64,000 nt of DNA. Source: Aliiroseovarius sp. F20344 (lineage in GTDB: Bacteria; Pseudomonadota; Alphaproteobacteria; Rhodobacterales; Rhodobacteraceae). The position numbers were made by a program, and so were the translations under genes. Under the pieces are notes generated by a model. It searched no databases and was not told where the DNA came from. It saw only the letters and a program-made list of their open reading frames with translations. Of the stretch, positions 17,539 through 25,977 are shown piece by piece (the first letter of the stretch is position 1; every line of letters starts with the position of its first letter). The stretch covers positions 62,001 through 126,000 of the forward strand of contig NZ_JALKBG010000006.1 in assembly GCF_023016155.1 (NCBI RefSeq), read 5' to 3'.

Positions 17539-18909
17539 TTACCGGTCAACCTTCAATCCGCTGGGAACCTGTTCTGGAATTCGGCTGTTTTCAGCGTTTG
17601 CAGCGGCTCCCGTCAGGCTTTCTAAGAAGGCCACAAGGGCTGCGATGTCACTATCACTTCGCAACGCAATTTTGATATCAAGAGCACGAGCTTGCCGCGA
17701 CATCTCGATCTGGTCTTGCTGGATGACAAAATCAATGTCGCTCAGCCATGACACATTGGGTAGCGTCAGATCATCTGGTGCCCATGCATGACGCGCGGCT
17801 TCTGGGGCCATGTGGTGTCGTATCATCCGTTCCAGCGTCGGATAGGCCCCGTTATGCCCATACGGCCCGGTCAGAGCCACGTTGCGTAGCATAGGAGTGC
17901 GGAACCGATAGGCATCGTTCAGATCATCGGTCTCGCCCATCCGGCCTACATCGCGCGCATAAGGGTCGAACTTCCGCGTCCGTCCGGGGCCAAAAGCAGG
18001 TAGGCCCAACGCGTGAAACTGCTGGTCTGTTAACAGCGGCCCCGCGTGGCAACCACTGCACCCAGCGTCGCCAAAGAAAAGCTCCATGCCGTTCATCTGT
18101 TGTGGCGTCAAGGCCGCTTCATCGCCGCGTAGAAATGCATCAAACGGGCTGTCTAACGAAGTGAAATCCTGGACCATAAAATGCGCCAAGGCATCGGCAA
18201 TCTGGGTGATCGAGACGTCTTCCGCCTTCTCGATCTCGGAAAACGCCGCGACAAACCCATCGCCATAGGCCGGGATTGTGCGCACCCGTTTAGCAATAAT
18301 CGGCCACGCTGCATCGATGCGGTCGCGGGTTGCACCGATCACCTCGTTCTCACCGACATTACCAGCCATTTCGATGCTCGATGTCATCGGAAACAAAGCC
18401 TGTGCCGCCAGCACGGTCTCCAGCCCATCGGGCAGCCATTCTTCGGCGGGGGTGTTGAAGCCGTTGCCATAGATCGGATTCGCGCTGATCCGACCGTCAT
18501 GCATCAACACGCTGATGGATTTCGCGCCAAGGTTCCACAGCGCGGGTGCATTGCGAGGCACGCGTTTGACGATCTTGTCCGCCCCGCTACCTGATACGCG
18601 TTCCGGACCAAGCCCCAGCCCGCCTTCGCCCAGCCCCAAGGACAACCCGTCCGAAGTTCCAAATGCGGGATGATGGCAGGTTCCACAGCTAATATTTCTG
18701 TTCCCAGACAATATCTTGTCGTAAAATAGCAGGCGACCAAGCTCGGCCTTTTGGGCGTCGACGACCATGAAGTCGTCCATCGTCAGTGGCTTGGGCAAAG
18801 CGGGCACGTCGGCAAGCGCTGGCATGGTTAGACACAGGAAGGACGCAAGATGCGACAGACCTCGAAATCCGTGCTGATTGCGGCGGTGCTTGCGCTGCTT
18901 GCATTTCAT
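17539..18909 (-). CDS. Di-haem cytochrome c peroxidase/MauG family protein
   Basis: Periplasmic protein of about 456 residues with two haem-binding CxxCH motifs, CGTCHHP in the N-terminal domain and CSGCHAG in the C-terminal one, plus the family segments GRLLFYDKILSGNRNISC and FRTPMLRNVALTGPYGHNG. It reduces hydrogen peroxide or, for MauG-type members, carries out oxidative protein modification. The start is uncertain: the ATG at 18909 gives a basic n-region, a hydrophobic core and cleavage after MPALA. That makes its 5' end overlap the divergent Sel1 gene by 60 bases. The open frame continues further upstream but that part is antisense to the Sel1 gene. Confidence 0.85.
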   Translation of the reverse strand: MKCKQRKHRRNQHGFRGLSHLASFLCLTMPALADVPALPKPLTMDDFMVVDAQKAELGRLLFYDKILSGNRNISCGTCHHPAFGTSDGLSLGLGEGGLGLGPERVSGSGADKIVKRVPRNAPALWNLGAKSISVLMHDGRISANPIYGNGFNTPAEEWLPDGLETVLAAQALFPMTSSIEMAGNVGENEVIGATRDRIDAAWPIIAKRVRTIPAYGDGFVAAFSEIEKAEDVSITQIADALAHFMVQDFTSLDSPFDAFLRGDEAALTPQQMNGMELFFGDAGCSGCHAGPLLTDQQFHALGLPAFGPGRTRKFDPYARDVGRMGETDDLNDAYRFRTPMLRNVALTGPYGHNGAYPTLERMIRHHMAPEAARHAWAPDDLTLPNVSWLSDIDFVIQQDQIEMSRQARALDIKIALRSDSDIAALVAFLESLTGAAANAENSRIPEQVPSGLKVDR

Positions 18910-19341
18910 CCCGCCCACGCGGAAATCGAAGCCGCGCGCGATCTGATGGAGGCTGGGGAATTTGAAGCCGCCCGCGACGCACTTTGGACCGCTGCCCGGT
19001 CGGGCAATGCCGACGCGGAGGAGTTGATCGGGGTAATGTATGCCATGGGGCTGGGTGTCGAACGCGACGACCAACGCGCGTTTGAATGGTATCTGCGCAG
19101 CGCCATGAAAGGTCATCCCGGTGCGCAGTCCGGGATTGGTTGGTATTACGAGATCGGACGTGGCATGCCCGCCCCGGATCTGGTCCGCGCTTACATGTGG
19201 TACACGTTGTCGGCCATTGGCGGCGATCCCGACGCGGCAATCAGCCTTGAAGAGGTCGTAAAGAAAATGACCAAAGATGAGATCGAAAAAGCGCATATTC
19301 TGGTCGAGGATTACCGCGTCTGGATGTACCCGTTCCGGTAA
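18850..19341 (+). CDS. Secreted Sel1-like repeat protein
   Basis: Protein of 163 residues with a textbook Sec signal peptide (MRQTSKS, hydrophobic stretch, cleavage after HPAHA) and an AGGAAGGA ribosome site. The mature part contains tandem TPR/Sel1-like repeats: GNADAEELIGVMYAMGLGVE, then HPGAQSGIGWYYEIGRG, then PDLVRAYMWYTLSAIGGD. Such proteins are periplasmic scaffolds. It is divergent from the cytochrome c peroxidase and overlaps its predicted 5' end. Partner and role unknown. Confidence 0.8.
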   Translation: MRQTSKSVLIAAVLALLAFHPAHAEIEAARDLMEAGEFEAARDALWTAARSGNADAEELIGVMYAMGLGVERDDQRAFEWYLRSAMKGHPGAQSGIGWYYEIGRGMPAPDLVRAYMWYTLSAIGGDPDAAISLEEVVKKMTKDEIEKAHILVEDYRVWMYPFR

Positions 19342-19354
19342 ACCCGGACGGAAA

Positions 19355-19383
19355 AACGGCGCGAGGATCATCCCCGCGCCGTT
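19355..19383. terminator. Bidirectional terminator between Sel1 gene and dctP
   Basis: Nine-bp GC-rich stem AACGGCGCG / CGCGCCGTT between two convergent genes. An A-run precedes it and TTGATACTT follows, so it can serve both directions. Confidence 0.75.
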
Positions 19384-19388
19384 GATAC

Positions 19389-20447
19389 TTAGTTCAGGTC
19401 AGCGTCACGTGCACCGTTCACGTCTGCCTCGGCTGCGGCAACGGCATCGGTCAGCGCGGTGAAGATTTGATCCCCACGGGTCACGTTCGACTTGAACCAA
19501 TCATAGACCGGCGAAGCAGCTTGCTTGAACGCGTCTTTTTCGGCCGGAGTCGGAACATAAAGGTCTCCGCCACCTGCAACGAAATCTTCATAGGCTTGGA
19601 TCGACTTGCGCTTGGGCGAGGCGAAAGTGGCCTGCTGTAGAGCATAGAACCCGTCCACTACGACACGGCGCATGTCTTCCGGCATGTCCATGAACTTCTG
19701 GTTCGACATCCACCACAAAGCACCCATGTAGGCGTGGCCGTCCAGCGTCACATATTGCAGGCCCGCATCGGGGAACTTCATGCCCATGATATCGGTGATG
19801 CCGTTTTTAGATCCTTCAACGACACCAGTCTGGAAACTGGTGAACAACTCGGGCCATGGGATCGGAGTGGGCGACGCACCAAGGGCTTTAACCAGTTCCT
19901 GCGGAAGGTCAGCCACAACGGTACGGATCTTCAAGCCAGCCATGTCAGCCGGGGCCGCCACGCGACGTTGCGTGTTGGCAAAGTTGCGCCAACCGCCAGT
20001 GTTGCCAATGGTCATTAGGCGGATCGTGTCGCCGGAATCCTCAAGTGCCATGGCGCGCATCTGACGGGTAAAATCGCCCGATAGAACATGCTCGGCAATC
20101 CGGTCATCTGCCATCAGGTAGGGCAGGTCCAGAACTTGCACATATGGGAAAAGACCCGACGCCCCGCCCGAGGTCGAGATATAGATGTCGATGGAGCCAT
20201 CAGCCACCCCCTGAAGGCATTCCGCACCGTTCGAACACAGCTGCGTGCCGATAAACAGCTCGACCTCGATCGCGCCGTTTGATGCGGCTTCGACATAGTT
20301 TTTAAAGACGACTAGACCGTCATAGTCTTCGTCGTTTTCGTTCGAGTTAGCAGTCGCGCGGATCGTATAGTCCGCTGCAACAGCCGTCAGCGCCGAGCCG
20401 GCCACCAAGGCCGACAGCGCCACCGTCTTTGCCAGTTTCAAAATCAT
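19389..20447 (-). CDS. TRAP transporter substrate-binding protein, DctP family
   Basis: Periplasmic protein of 352 residues with a Sec signal (MILKLAKTV..., cleavage after TAVAA). The DctP fold is recognisable from LKIRTVVADLPQELVKALGASPTPIPWPELFTSFQTGVVEG split over residues about 165-205, including the carboxylate-binding arginine region. The start at 20447 has GGAGGAAA seven bases upstream. It ends a six-gene minus-strand operon with two monooxygenase components and an aldo/keto reductase, so its ligand should be their substrate, possibly a sulfonated sugar (inference). TRAP binding proteins need a carboxylate or comparable anion; a sulfonate would be unusual but known cases exist. Confidence 0.9.
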   Translation of the reverse strand: MILKLAKTVALSALVAGSALTAVAADYTIRATANSNENDEDYDGLVVFKNYVEAASNGAIEVELFIGTQLCSNGAECLQGVADGSIDIYISTSGGASGLFPYVQVLDLPYLMADDRIAEHVLSGDFTRQMRAMALEDSGDTIRLMTIGNTGGWRNFANTQRRVAAPADMAGLKIRTVVADLPQELVKALGASPTPIPWPELFTSFQTGVVEGSKNGITDIMGMKFPDAGLQYVTLDGHAYMGALWWMSNQKFMDMPEDMRRVVVDGFYALQQATFASPKRKSIQAYEDFVAGGGDLYVPTPAEKDAFKQAASPVYDWFKSNVTRGDQIFTALTDAVAAAEADVNGARDADLN

Positions 20448-20482
20448 GCGTGTTTCCTCCTGTTGCACGTAGTTTTTTATTT

Positions 20483-21952
20483 TCAGTTCAAGAACCCGGT
20501 AATCCGGGGAATGGTCAGCGAGATTTCCGGCACGAAGGTGATCAGGAAGATCACTGCAACTTCGACCGCCAGAAATGGCAGAATGGCTTTTGCAATTGTC
20601 GTCACCCTTTCGTGTGACACGGATGCCGCGACGAACAGGACCAGCCCCATGGGTGGCGTGGCAAGCCCCACAGTCAGGTTAACACACATGATGATTGCAA
20701 AGTGGACGGGCTCGACCCCGAGGCCCGCAAAGACAGGGCCAAGAATAGGGCCAAGGATGATGATCGCGGGGCCTGCATCCAGAAACATCCCGACGACGAA
20801 CAGCAAAAGGTTGATCAAAAACAATAAGATCAGCGGGTTCTCGGACAGGGTCAGGATGAACTGGGCCAAGATCTCGGGCGCGTGGGACAGGCTGACCACG
20901 GTTTTGAATGACATGGCCGCACCAACCAGCAGCAGCACCACGGCCGAGGTGATTCCTGCACGGGTGAAGACCTCGGGCAGGTCTTTCAGCTTCATCGTGC
21001 GTAGGACCATGAAGCCGACAAGCATCGCATAGGCGACAGCGACGGCGGCAGCCTCGGTCGGGGTGAAGACACCGGCAAGGATACCGCCAAGGATCAGGAT
21101 TGGCGTTTGCAGCGGCACCACCGCGCGCTTGCAGACCACGCGGAATTCGGGGCTGACCATGCGGCGCAAACCCAGCATCAGACCGTGGGCCAGCAGAACT
21201 GCGCCCAAGAAGACCAACCATTTCGATTGCGCGCTGTCCTGAGAGGGCACGAACTGCGCCAACAGAAGCCCAAGGTTCAAGCGCACCAGCACGAAGGAAA
21301 ACCAGCTTTCCAACCCGCTGATTTCCACGTGTTCAAAGGTCACGCGGCGCGCGGCCGGCAAGTCGTACTTGTCAGCCATGACGCGGACCATAATCATCAG
21401 GCCCACGCCGACCAACACGCCGGGCACGATGCCTGCTAAAAATAAAGCCGCCACGCTTTCGCCCATTACATAGGCATAGATAATCATGATGCCCGAGGGC
21501 GGGATGATCGGCCCAATGACCGAACTTGCCGCGGTGACGGCTGCGGCGAAACGGCGGGAATAGCCTTCGCGCTCCATCGCGGGAATCAGCATGGACCCAA
21601 GCGCCGAAGTGTCAGCGACGGCAGACCCAGACAGCCCGGCAAACAGGATCGAGGACAGAATGTTCACCTGCGCCAGACCTCCGCGCAGATGCCCCATCAA
21701 AGCTTGCGAGAACTCGACCAGTCGCACGGTGATCCCACCCCGGTTCATCAGCTCGCCCGCCAGCATGAAGAAGGGGATCGCCATCAGCGGGAAACTGTCC
21801 ATCCCGTTATAAAGGTTGCGATACAGAAGCGTGATGTCGCGTTCTTGCCCGTTCAGCCAGAGCAAAGCGCCCGGAGCGGCCAGAAGGCAGAAGAAGACCG
21901 GCAGGCCGACCAGAAGAAGGAAAAGGAAAAGGGGAAGGAACCAGATCAACAT
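20483..21952 (-). CDS. TRAP transporter large permease, DctM family, with an internal insertion
   Basis: Integral membrane protein of 489 residues, longer than the usual 420-430. Family hallmarks include FPLMAIPFFMLAGELMNRGG near the N-terminus and GVFTPTEAAAVAVAYAM in the second half. The extra length sits at about residues 205-275 and looks like an additional hydrophilic and hydrophobic segment before the second transport domain. It overlaps the DctQ stop codon by one base (TAATG), indicating translational coupling. It drives sodium-coupled uptake together with DctQ and DctP. Confidence 0.9.
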   Translation of the reverse strand: MLIWFLPLFLFLLLVGLPVFFCLLAAPGALLWLNGQERDITLLYRNLYNGMDSFPLMAIPFFMLAGELMNRGGITVRLVEFSQALMGHLRGGLAQVNILSSILFAGLSGSAVADTSALGSMLIPAMEREGYSRRFAAAVTAASSVIGPIIPPSGIMIIYAYVMGESVAALFLAGIVPGVLVGVGLMIMVRVMADKYDLPAARRVTFEHVEISGLESWFSFVLVRLNLGLLLAQFVPSQDSAQSKWLVFLGAVLLAHGLMLGLRRMVSPEFRVVCKRAVVPLQTPILILGGILAGVFTPTEAAAVAVAYAMLVGFMVLRTMKLKDLPEVFTRAGITSAVVLLLVGAAMSFKTVVSLSHAPEILAQFILTLSENPLILLFLINLLLFVVGMFLDAGPAIIILGPILGPVFAGLGVEPVHFAIIMCVNLTVGLATPPMGLVLFVAASVSHERVTTIAKAILPFLAVEVAVIFLITFVPEISLTIPRITGFLN

Positions 21953-22542
21953 TACTCGGCCCCTCCCGTTTCAAGGCCGGGTCGCTCTGGCAGCTTTTCA
22001 CCCTGCCCAAGAAAACGAACGAAACGTTCCAACAGGAGTTCGATATTCACAAGGATCAGCAGCACGATTCCGATGAAAATCGACAGCATCATCCAGCTGC
22101 GCGGAATGCGATACCATTCATCAAAGCTGAGCGAGGTGGGAAGGTAAAGCGACGCGGTTGCGAAGCGTCCACCAAGTCCGGTGACCTCTTTATATCCGAT
22201 CTGAACGCCGACGATCAGGACCACCAAACAGATCAGCAGCAGCACAAACTGCAAGATATGCATGGCTTTGCCCTTGATCACTGCGTCGATAAAGTCGATT
22301 GCCACAAACCCTCCGTTCCGGAAGGCAGTTGGAGCCATCAGTCCCGTCATCCACAGCATGAAAAAGCGCGCGGCCTCGTCCGGCCACGGCAGGGCGTTGC
22401 CCAAAACATAACGAAAGAACACCTGAATAAGGATCGCGATTACCATTACCGCAATGGCGAACACGCCCACCCAACGCCCGACCGCAAGAAGCCCGGTGTT
22501 CAGCGGACGCAATACATCCAAGACAGCAAAGACTGCCTTCAT
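21952..22542 (-). CDS. TRAP transporter small permease, DctQ family
   Basis: Membrane protein of 196 residues with four hydrophobic segments and the DctQ pattern LPWPDEAARFFMLWMTGLM in the second segment region. Its stop overlaps the DctM start. It lies 57 bases downstream of the flavin reductase, on the same strand, so transporter and enzymes are probably co-transcribed. Its function is to complete the TRAP permease. Confidence 0.88.
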   Translation of the reverse strand: MKAVFAVLDVLRPLNTGLLAVGRWVGVFAIAVMVIAILIQVFFRYVLGNALPWPDEAARFFMLWMTGLMAPTAFRNGGFVAIDFIDAVIKGKAMHILQFVLLLICLVVLIVGVQIGYKEVTGLGGRFATASLYLPTSLSFDEWYRIPRSWMMLSIFIGIVLLILVNIELLLERFVRFLGQGEKLPERPGLETGGAE

Positions 22543-22599
22543 CGCGCTTCTCTCCTCCCATTGTGCACCCCAACCTCCTTTGGGATGCGTGCCGTGCCT

Positions 22600-23127
22600 T
22601 TATTGTTTAGCGACGGCGATCTGGCCCATCTGGCCTTTATAGAATGTCAGGGCGTCTCCATCTTCGCGCATGGTGGCGCGGTCAACATGTCCCAGAACGA
22701 TCGCGTGATCGCCCCCTTCGTAAATGGCGGACCGAGTGCATTCGAACCGCGCAAGGCAATTGTCCAGAATGGGCACGCCCCAGTCGTTCACCTGATGATC
22801 GATCCCTGCCAATCCGAATGCATCCTTGGCAACCGCCCAGCACAGGTCGTCCTGTTCGGCCGAGAGGATGTGGATCGCATAATGATCTGCGCGTTCGAAA
22901 TGCGGAAACCGGCGCGAGTTTTTGTCGGGCGACCACAACACCAAAGGCGGGGTCAGCGACACGGACGTAAAACTGTTCGCCGTGATGGCCACCGGTCCGT
23001 TTTCCGAGGCGGCGGTGACGATGGTCACGCCGGTGGCAAAACGCCCAAAGGCGTCGCGCAGCAGGCGGGTGTTGTTGGGATCGGGCACAAAGCTGAGCTT
23101 CCCCCCGACCGAGTGTGCTGACATCAT
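22600..23127 (-). CDS. Flavin reductase family protein (FMN reductase component, SmoA-like)
   Basis: Protein of 175 residues of the DIM6/NTAB flavin reductase family: FGRFATGVTIVTA near the N-terminus, ITANSFTSVSLTPPLVLWS in the FMN-binding core, and a C-terminal GGDHAIVLGHVD. It supplies reduced FMN to a partner monooxygenase. Its start overlaps the aldo/keto reductase stop by four bases (ATGA), and the luciferase-like monooxygenase is one gene further upstream, so it is the reductase half of a two-component oxygenase. The same trio occurs in the sulfoquinovose monooxygenase (smo) cluster of Agrobacterium. Confidence 0.87.
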   Translation of the reverse strand: MMSAHSVGGKLSFVPDPNNTRLLRDAFGRFATGVTIVTAASENGPVAITANSFTSVSLTPPLVLWSPDKNSRRFPHFERADHYAIHILSAEQDDLCWAVAKDAFGLAGIDHQVNDWGVPILDNCLARFECTRSAIYEGGDHAIVLGHVDRATMREDGDALTFYKGQMGQIAVAKQ

Positions 23128-24014
23128 GGGACCTCCTTGCCGAGGGCGGCTTCGTAAAGGGTGAACCAGGCTTCGCGATCAAGGCTAACGTTCTCGGCGT
23201 CCGAGATCGACTTGATACGGTCCAGATTGTTGGTGCCAAGTACCGGCAGGATACGGGCGGGATGGTGCAGCAGGAAGGCGATCGCTACTGCAGCGCGGTC
23301 GACACCTTGGTCGGCGGCGATCCGGTCCAGACGCTCGGCCAGTTGGCCTGTACCGGTCATCAGGCTGCCGCCGCCAAGCGGAGACCATGCCATAACCGGA
23401 TGATCATGTTGTTGATGAAACGCCAGATCCCCATTGGTGAACGGCGCAATCTCAGCCAACGAGATCTCGATCTGATTGGTGGCCAGTGACGTCTTCATGG
23501 CAGATTGCAGCAGCTGCCAATCCCACGGGCGGAAGTTCGATACGCCTACGGCCCGCACCTTGCCCGAGGCGACCAAATCATCCAGTGCCGCTCCGGTTTC
23601 GTTGTGATCCATCAGGGGGTCCGGACGGTGAATCAACAGAAGATCCATGTGATCAATGCCCATCTCGGTCAAAGACCGATCCACCGAAGCCTCGATATGC
23701 GCACGCGAGGTGTCGTAGTATTTAACCGGCTTGTCGGAATAGACCCCGATGGGCGCAACGATATCGCATTTCGTCACAATCTCGATCTGGTTGCGCAACG
23801 CTGGATTGGCTTTCAGCGCCCCACCCAACACGGCCTCGGCACCGTAGTCGCCATAGATGTCGGCCTGATCAATGGTGGTGATCCCCTGATCCAGACAGGC
23901 TTGGATCTTGGCCTCGACATATGCGGGCGAGGTGTCTGCGTCGTCAGCCACACGCCACATGCCATAAACAAGACGGCTGAAGCTCAGCCCGGTTGTAATC
24001 TCGACACGGTTCAT
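23124..24014 (-). CDS. Aldo/keto reductase (YdhF/SmoB-like)
   Basis: Protein of 296 residues starting at the ATG at 24014. The AKR catalytic elements are visible: DQADIYGDYGAE with the catalytic tyrosine, the lysine in EIVTKCDIV, and the LLIHRPDPLMD and GVSNFRPWD segments. The C-terminal AALGKEVP resembles the YdhF branch. In the smo pathway the SmoB reductase of this family reduces 6-oxo-glucose to glucose after desulfonation. It overlaps both neighbours by one to four bases, so the three enzymes are translated as a unit. A different aldehyde substrate is possible. Confidence 0.87.
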   Translation of the reverse strand: MNRVEITTGLSFSRLVYGMWRVADDADTSPAYVEAKIQACLDQGITTIDQADIYGDYGAEAVLGGALKANPALRNQIEIVTKCDIVAPIGVYSDKPVKYYDTSRAHIEASVDRSLTEMGIDHMDLLLIHRPDPLMDHNETGAALDDLVASGKVRAVGVSNFRPWDWQLLQSAMKTSLATNQIEISLAEIAPFTNGDLAFHQQHDHPVMAWSPLGGGSLMTGTGQLAERLDRIAADQGVDRAAVAIAFLLHHPARILPVLGTNNLDRIKSISDAENVSLDREAWFTLYEAALGKEVP

Positions 24015-25168
24015 CAGCGGCGTTCTCCGATACCAAGAGGGGTTTGAGGGGTGGAAGCCGGCACGCGCCCATAGGCGTGCGGCAACGAGCAAGTATTCAG
24101 ATGTGGCATGACGCGGGCGCCAAAATGCTTGGCTTCGTCAATATGGGGATAGCCCGACAGAATAAACGCGCGCATTCCCATTTTTTGATAGGTTTCCAGC
24201 TTAGACAGAACTTGATCGGTTGACCCGACCAAGGCCGCGCCACAGCCCGATCGTGCACGGCCTACGCCGGTCCACAGATGCGGCTCGATAAAGCCGTCAT
24301 CATCGGCGACGTCACGGTTCTTGGATTGATGCGACACGCCCAGAGACTTCGCGTCCAGCGCCCGTTCGCGGATCGCACGGCCCTGTTCGTCGTCCAATTT
24401 GGACACGATATAGTCCGCGTATTCGCGGGCCTCGGCCTCGGTGTCGCGAACGATCACATGAACGCGCAACCCGTAATCCAGCGTGCGGCCATAGCGTTCA
24501 GCCACCGCGTTCACGGCTTTCATCCGGCCTTCCAATTCTTCCATCTTCTCGGGCCACATCAAATAGACGTCGCAATGCTGCCCGCACAGTTCCAGCGCAT
24601 CCGGAGAATAGCCACCGAAATACAAAAGCGGCCCACCGGTCTGATAGGGGATCACTGGATCGGTGGTCAGCCCTTCGAAATTGTAGACCTCGCCTTTGTG
24701 AATGATCTCGCCTTGGGTCCAAGCCTGTTTCAGGATCTCGACCACCTCGCGCGAGCGTTGATAGCGATAGCTGCTTTCGTCTTTTTCGCCCGGAAAATCG
24801 GACGAGATGATGTTTACCGTTAGCCGGCCTTCCAACATGTGATCCAGCGTCGCGATGGTGCGCGCCAGCATGATGGGCTGCATTTCACCACAGCGCACGG
24901 CGGCCAGCATGTTGATCTTATTGGTGATCGGCGCACATCCCGCCACGAAGCTGAGCGTGTCCTGTCCGACCTGATAGGAAGAAGGGCACAGGATGTTGCG
25001 AAACCCTTGCGCCTCGGCTTCTTTCACGATGTTCGAGCAATGCGCCCAAGACGACCGCAAATCCCCGTCTGGCACACCCAGAAACTGATAGTCATCCGAA
25101 CAAAGTGCGGCAAACCACGAGACTTCAACAGCATCCAGATCGGCAGATGTCACCGGTACGACGGTCAT
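24014..25168 (-). CDS. LLM-class FMNH2-dependent monooxygenase (alkanesulfonate/sulfoquinovose monooxygenase-like)
   Basis: Protein of 384 residues of the bacterial luciferase-like family. Features of the SsuD/SmoC group include LTVNIISSDFPGE, the flavin-site region VYLMWPEKMEEL, and GVGRARSGCGAALVGSTDQV followed by FILSGYPHIDEA. These enzymes use FMNH2 and oxygen to cleave C-S bonds of sulfonates, releasing sulfite and an aldehyde. I start it at 25168, which has a GGAGG site; the frame extends to 25231 without support. As first gene of the operon, with an FMN reductase and aldehyde reductase following, a sulfonate desulfonation step is the best inference. Confidence 0.88.
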   Translation of the reverse strand: MTVVPVTSADLDAVEVSWFAALCSDDYQFLGVPDGDLRSSWAHCSNIVKEAEAQGFRNILCPSSYQVGQDTLSFVAGCAPITNKINMLAAVRCGEMQPIMLARTIATLDHMLEGRLTVNIISSDFPGEKDESSYRYQRSREVVEILKQAWTQGEIIHKGEVYNFEGLTTDPVIPYQTGGPLLYFGGYSPDALELCGQHCDVYLMWPEKMEELEGRMKAVNAVAERYGRTLDYGLRVHVIVRDTEAEAREYADYIVSKLDDEQGRAIRERALDAKSLGVSHQSKNRDVADDDGFIEPHLWTGVGRARSGCGAALVGSTDQVLSKLETYQKMGMRAFILSGYPHIDEAKHFGARVMPHLNTCSLPHAYGRVPASTPQTPLGIGERR

Positions 25169-25215
25169 CGATTCCTCCCAAAATCTCGGTTTCCTTAACA
25201 CTTGAATAAACTGAG

Positions 25216-25244
25216 AATTGATGTAGATCAATGGTGTATCAATT
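25216..25244. promoter_or_regulatory. Inverted repeat in the divergent monooxygenase/GntR promoter region
   Basis: AATTGAT (25216-25222) and ATCAATT (25238-25244) form a 7-bp inverted repeat, with an extra ATCAAT half site at 25227-25232 between them. It lies in the 90-base gap shared by the divergent GntR regulator and the enzyme operon, so it is a candidate operator. Confidence 0.5.
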
Positions 25245-25258
25245 TCGAAATGTGATCC

Positions 25259-25969
25259 ATGTCAAACCCAGACCTCACAAGCTCGGCCTTGCCTCTGTAT
25301 CTGCAGATCAGCGAAACCCTGATCCGCGAAATTGCAGCCGGTCGTCTGGTGGATGGGGAACGCCTGCCGCCCGAACGCGAGCTGGCCAAGCAATACGGAA
25401 CCACCGTGCGCACATTGCGCAAATCACTATCCGAGCTTGAAAACCAAGGCATGCTGGAACGTGTTCAGGGGTCGGGGAACTATGTGCGTGCTACCCAGAT
25501 GGGGCGCAGCGTCTATTCCATGTTTCGGCTCGAACTTCCTGAAGGTGGCGGGCTGCCAACAGCGGACATCCTTTCGGTGCATGACATGGAAAAGCCCTCC
25601 GACTTGCCCGTGTTTGGAACCTCGAATCGCGGCACACGGATTCGCAGGATGCGCTATCTGGACGAAGTCGTGATTGCCGTGGAAGAAATCTGGCTGGATC
25701 ACGATGCGGGCCGGGTAGACCGCTCGAAGCTGTCTGAATCGCTTTACCACTACTATCAGAAGCAACTTGGCTTCTGGATCCGGCGCGCCGAAGACCGCGT
25801 CTCGATTGGCGTGGTTCCCGATTGGGCGCCGGAGTTGTTCGGCAAACCCGCTGGCGCGACCGTCGGCTACATCGAGCGACTCAGTTGGTCACAGGACCGC
25901 GCACCTGTCGAATTCTCGCGAACGTGGTTCGACCCTGATCAATCCATCTATATCCAACGCCTCACCTAG
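25259..25969 (+). CDS. GntR family transcriptional regulator, UTRA type
   Basis: Regulator of 236 residues: winged helix-turn-helix at residues about 10-75 (GERLPPERELAKQYGTTVRT, then a recognition helix and wing GSGNYV), followed by a UTRA effector domain. Divergent from the TRAP-monooxygenase operon and nine bases ahead of a Gfo/Idh/MocA gene in the same direction. It most likely controls both by sensing the transported substrate or a breakdown product. Confidence 0.87.
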   Translation: MSNPDLTSSALPLYLQISETLIREIAAGRLVDGERLPPERELAKQYGTTVRTLRKSLSELENQGMLERVQGSGNYVRATQMGRSVYSMFRLELPEGGGLPTADILSVHDMEKPSDLPVFGTSNRGTRIRRMRYLDEVVIAVEEIWLDHDAGRVDRSKLSESLYHYYQKQLGFWIRRAEDRVSIGVVPDWAPELFGKPAGATVGYIERLSWSQDRAPVEFSRTWFDPDQSIYIQRLT

Positions 25970-25977
25970 GAGACACT

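Noticed and set aside
18910-19371. N-terminal extension of the cytochrome c peroxidase to 19371
   Set aside because: It is the antisense of the Sel1 gene, which has a signal peptide and strong ribosome site; a peroxidase signal peptide starts at 18909.
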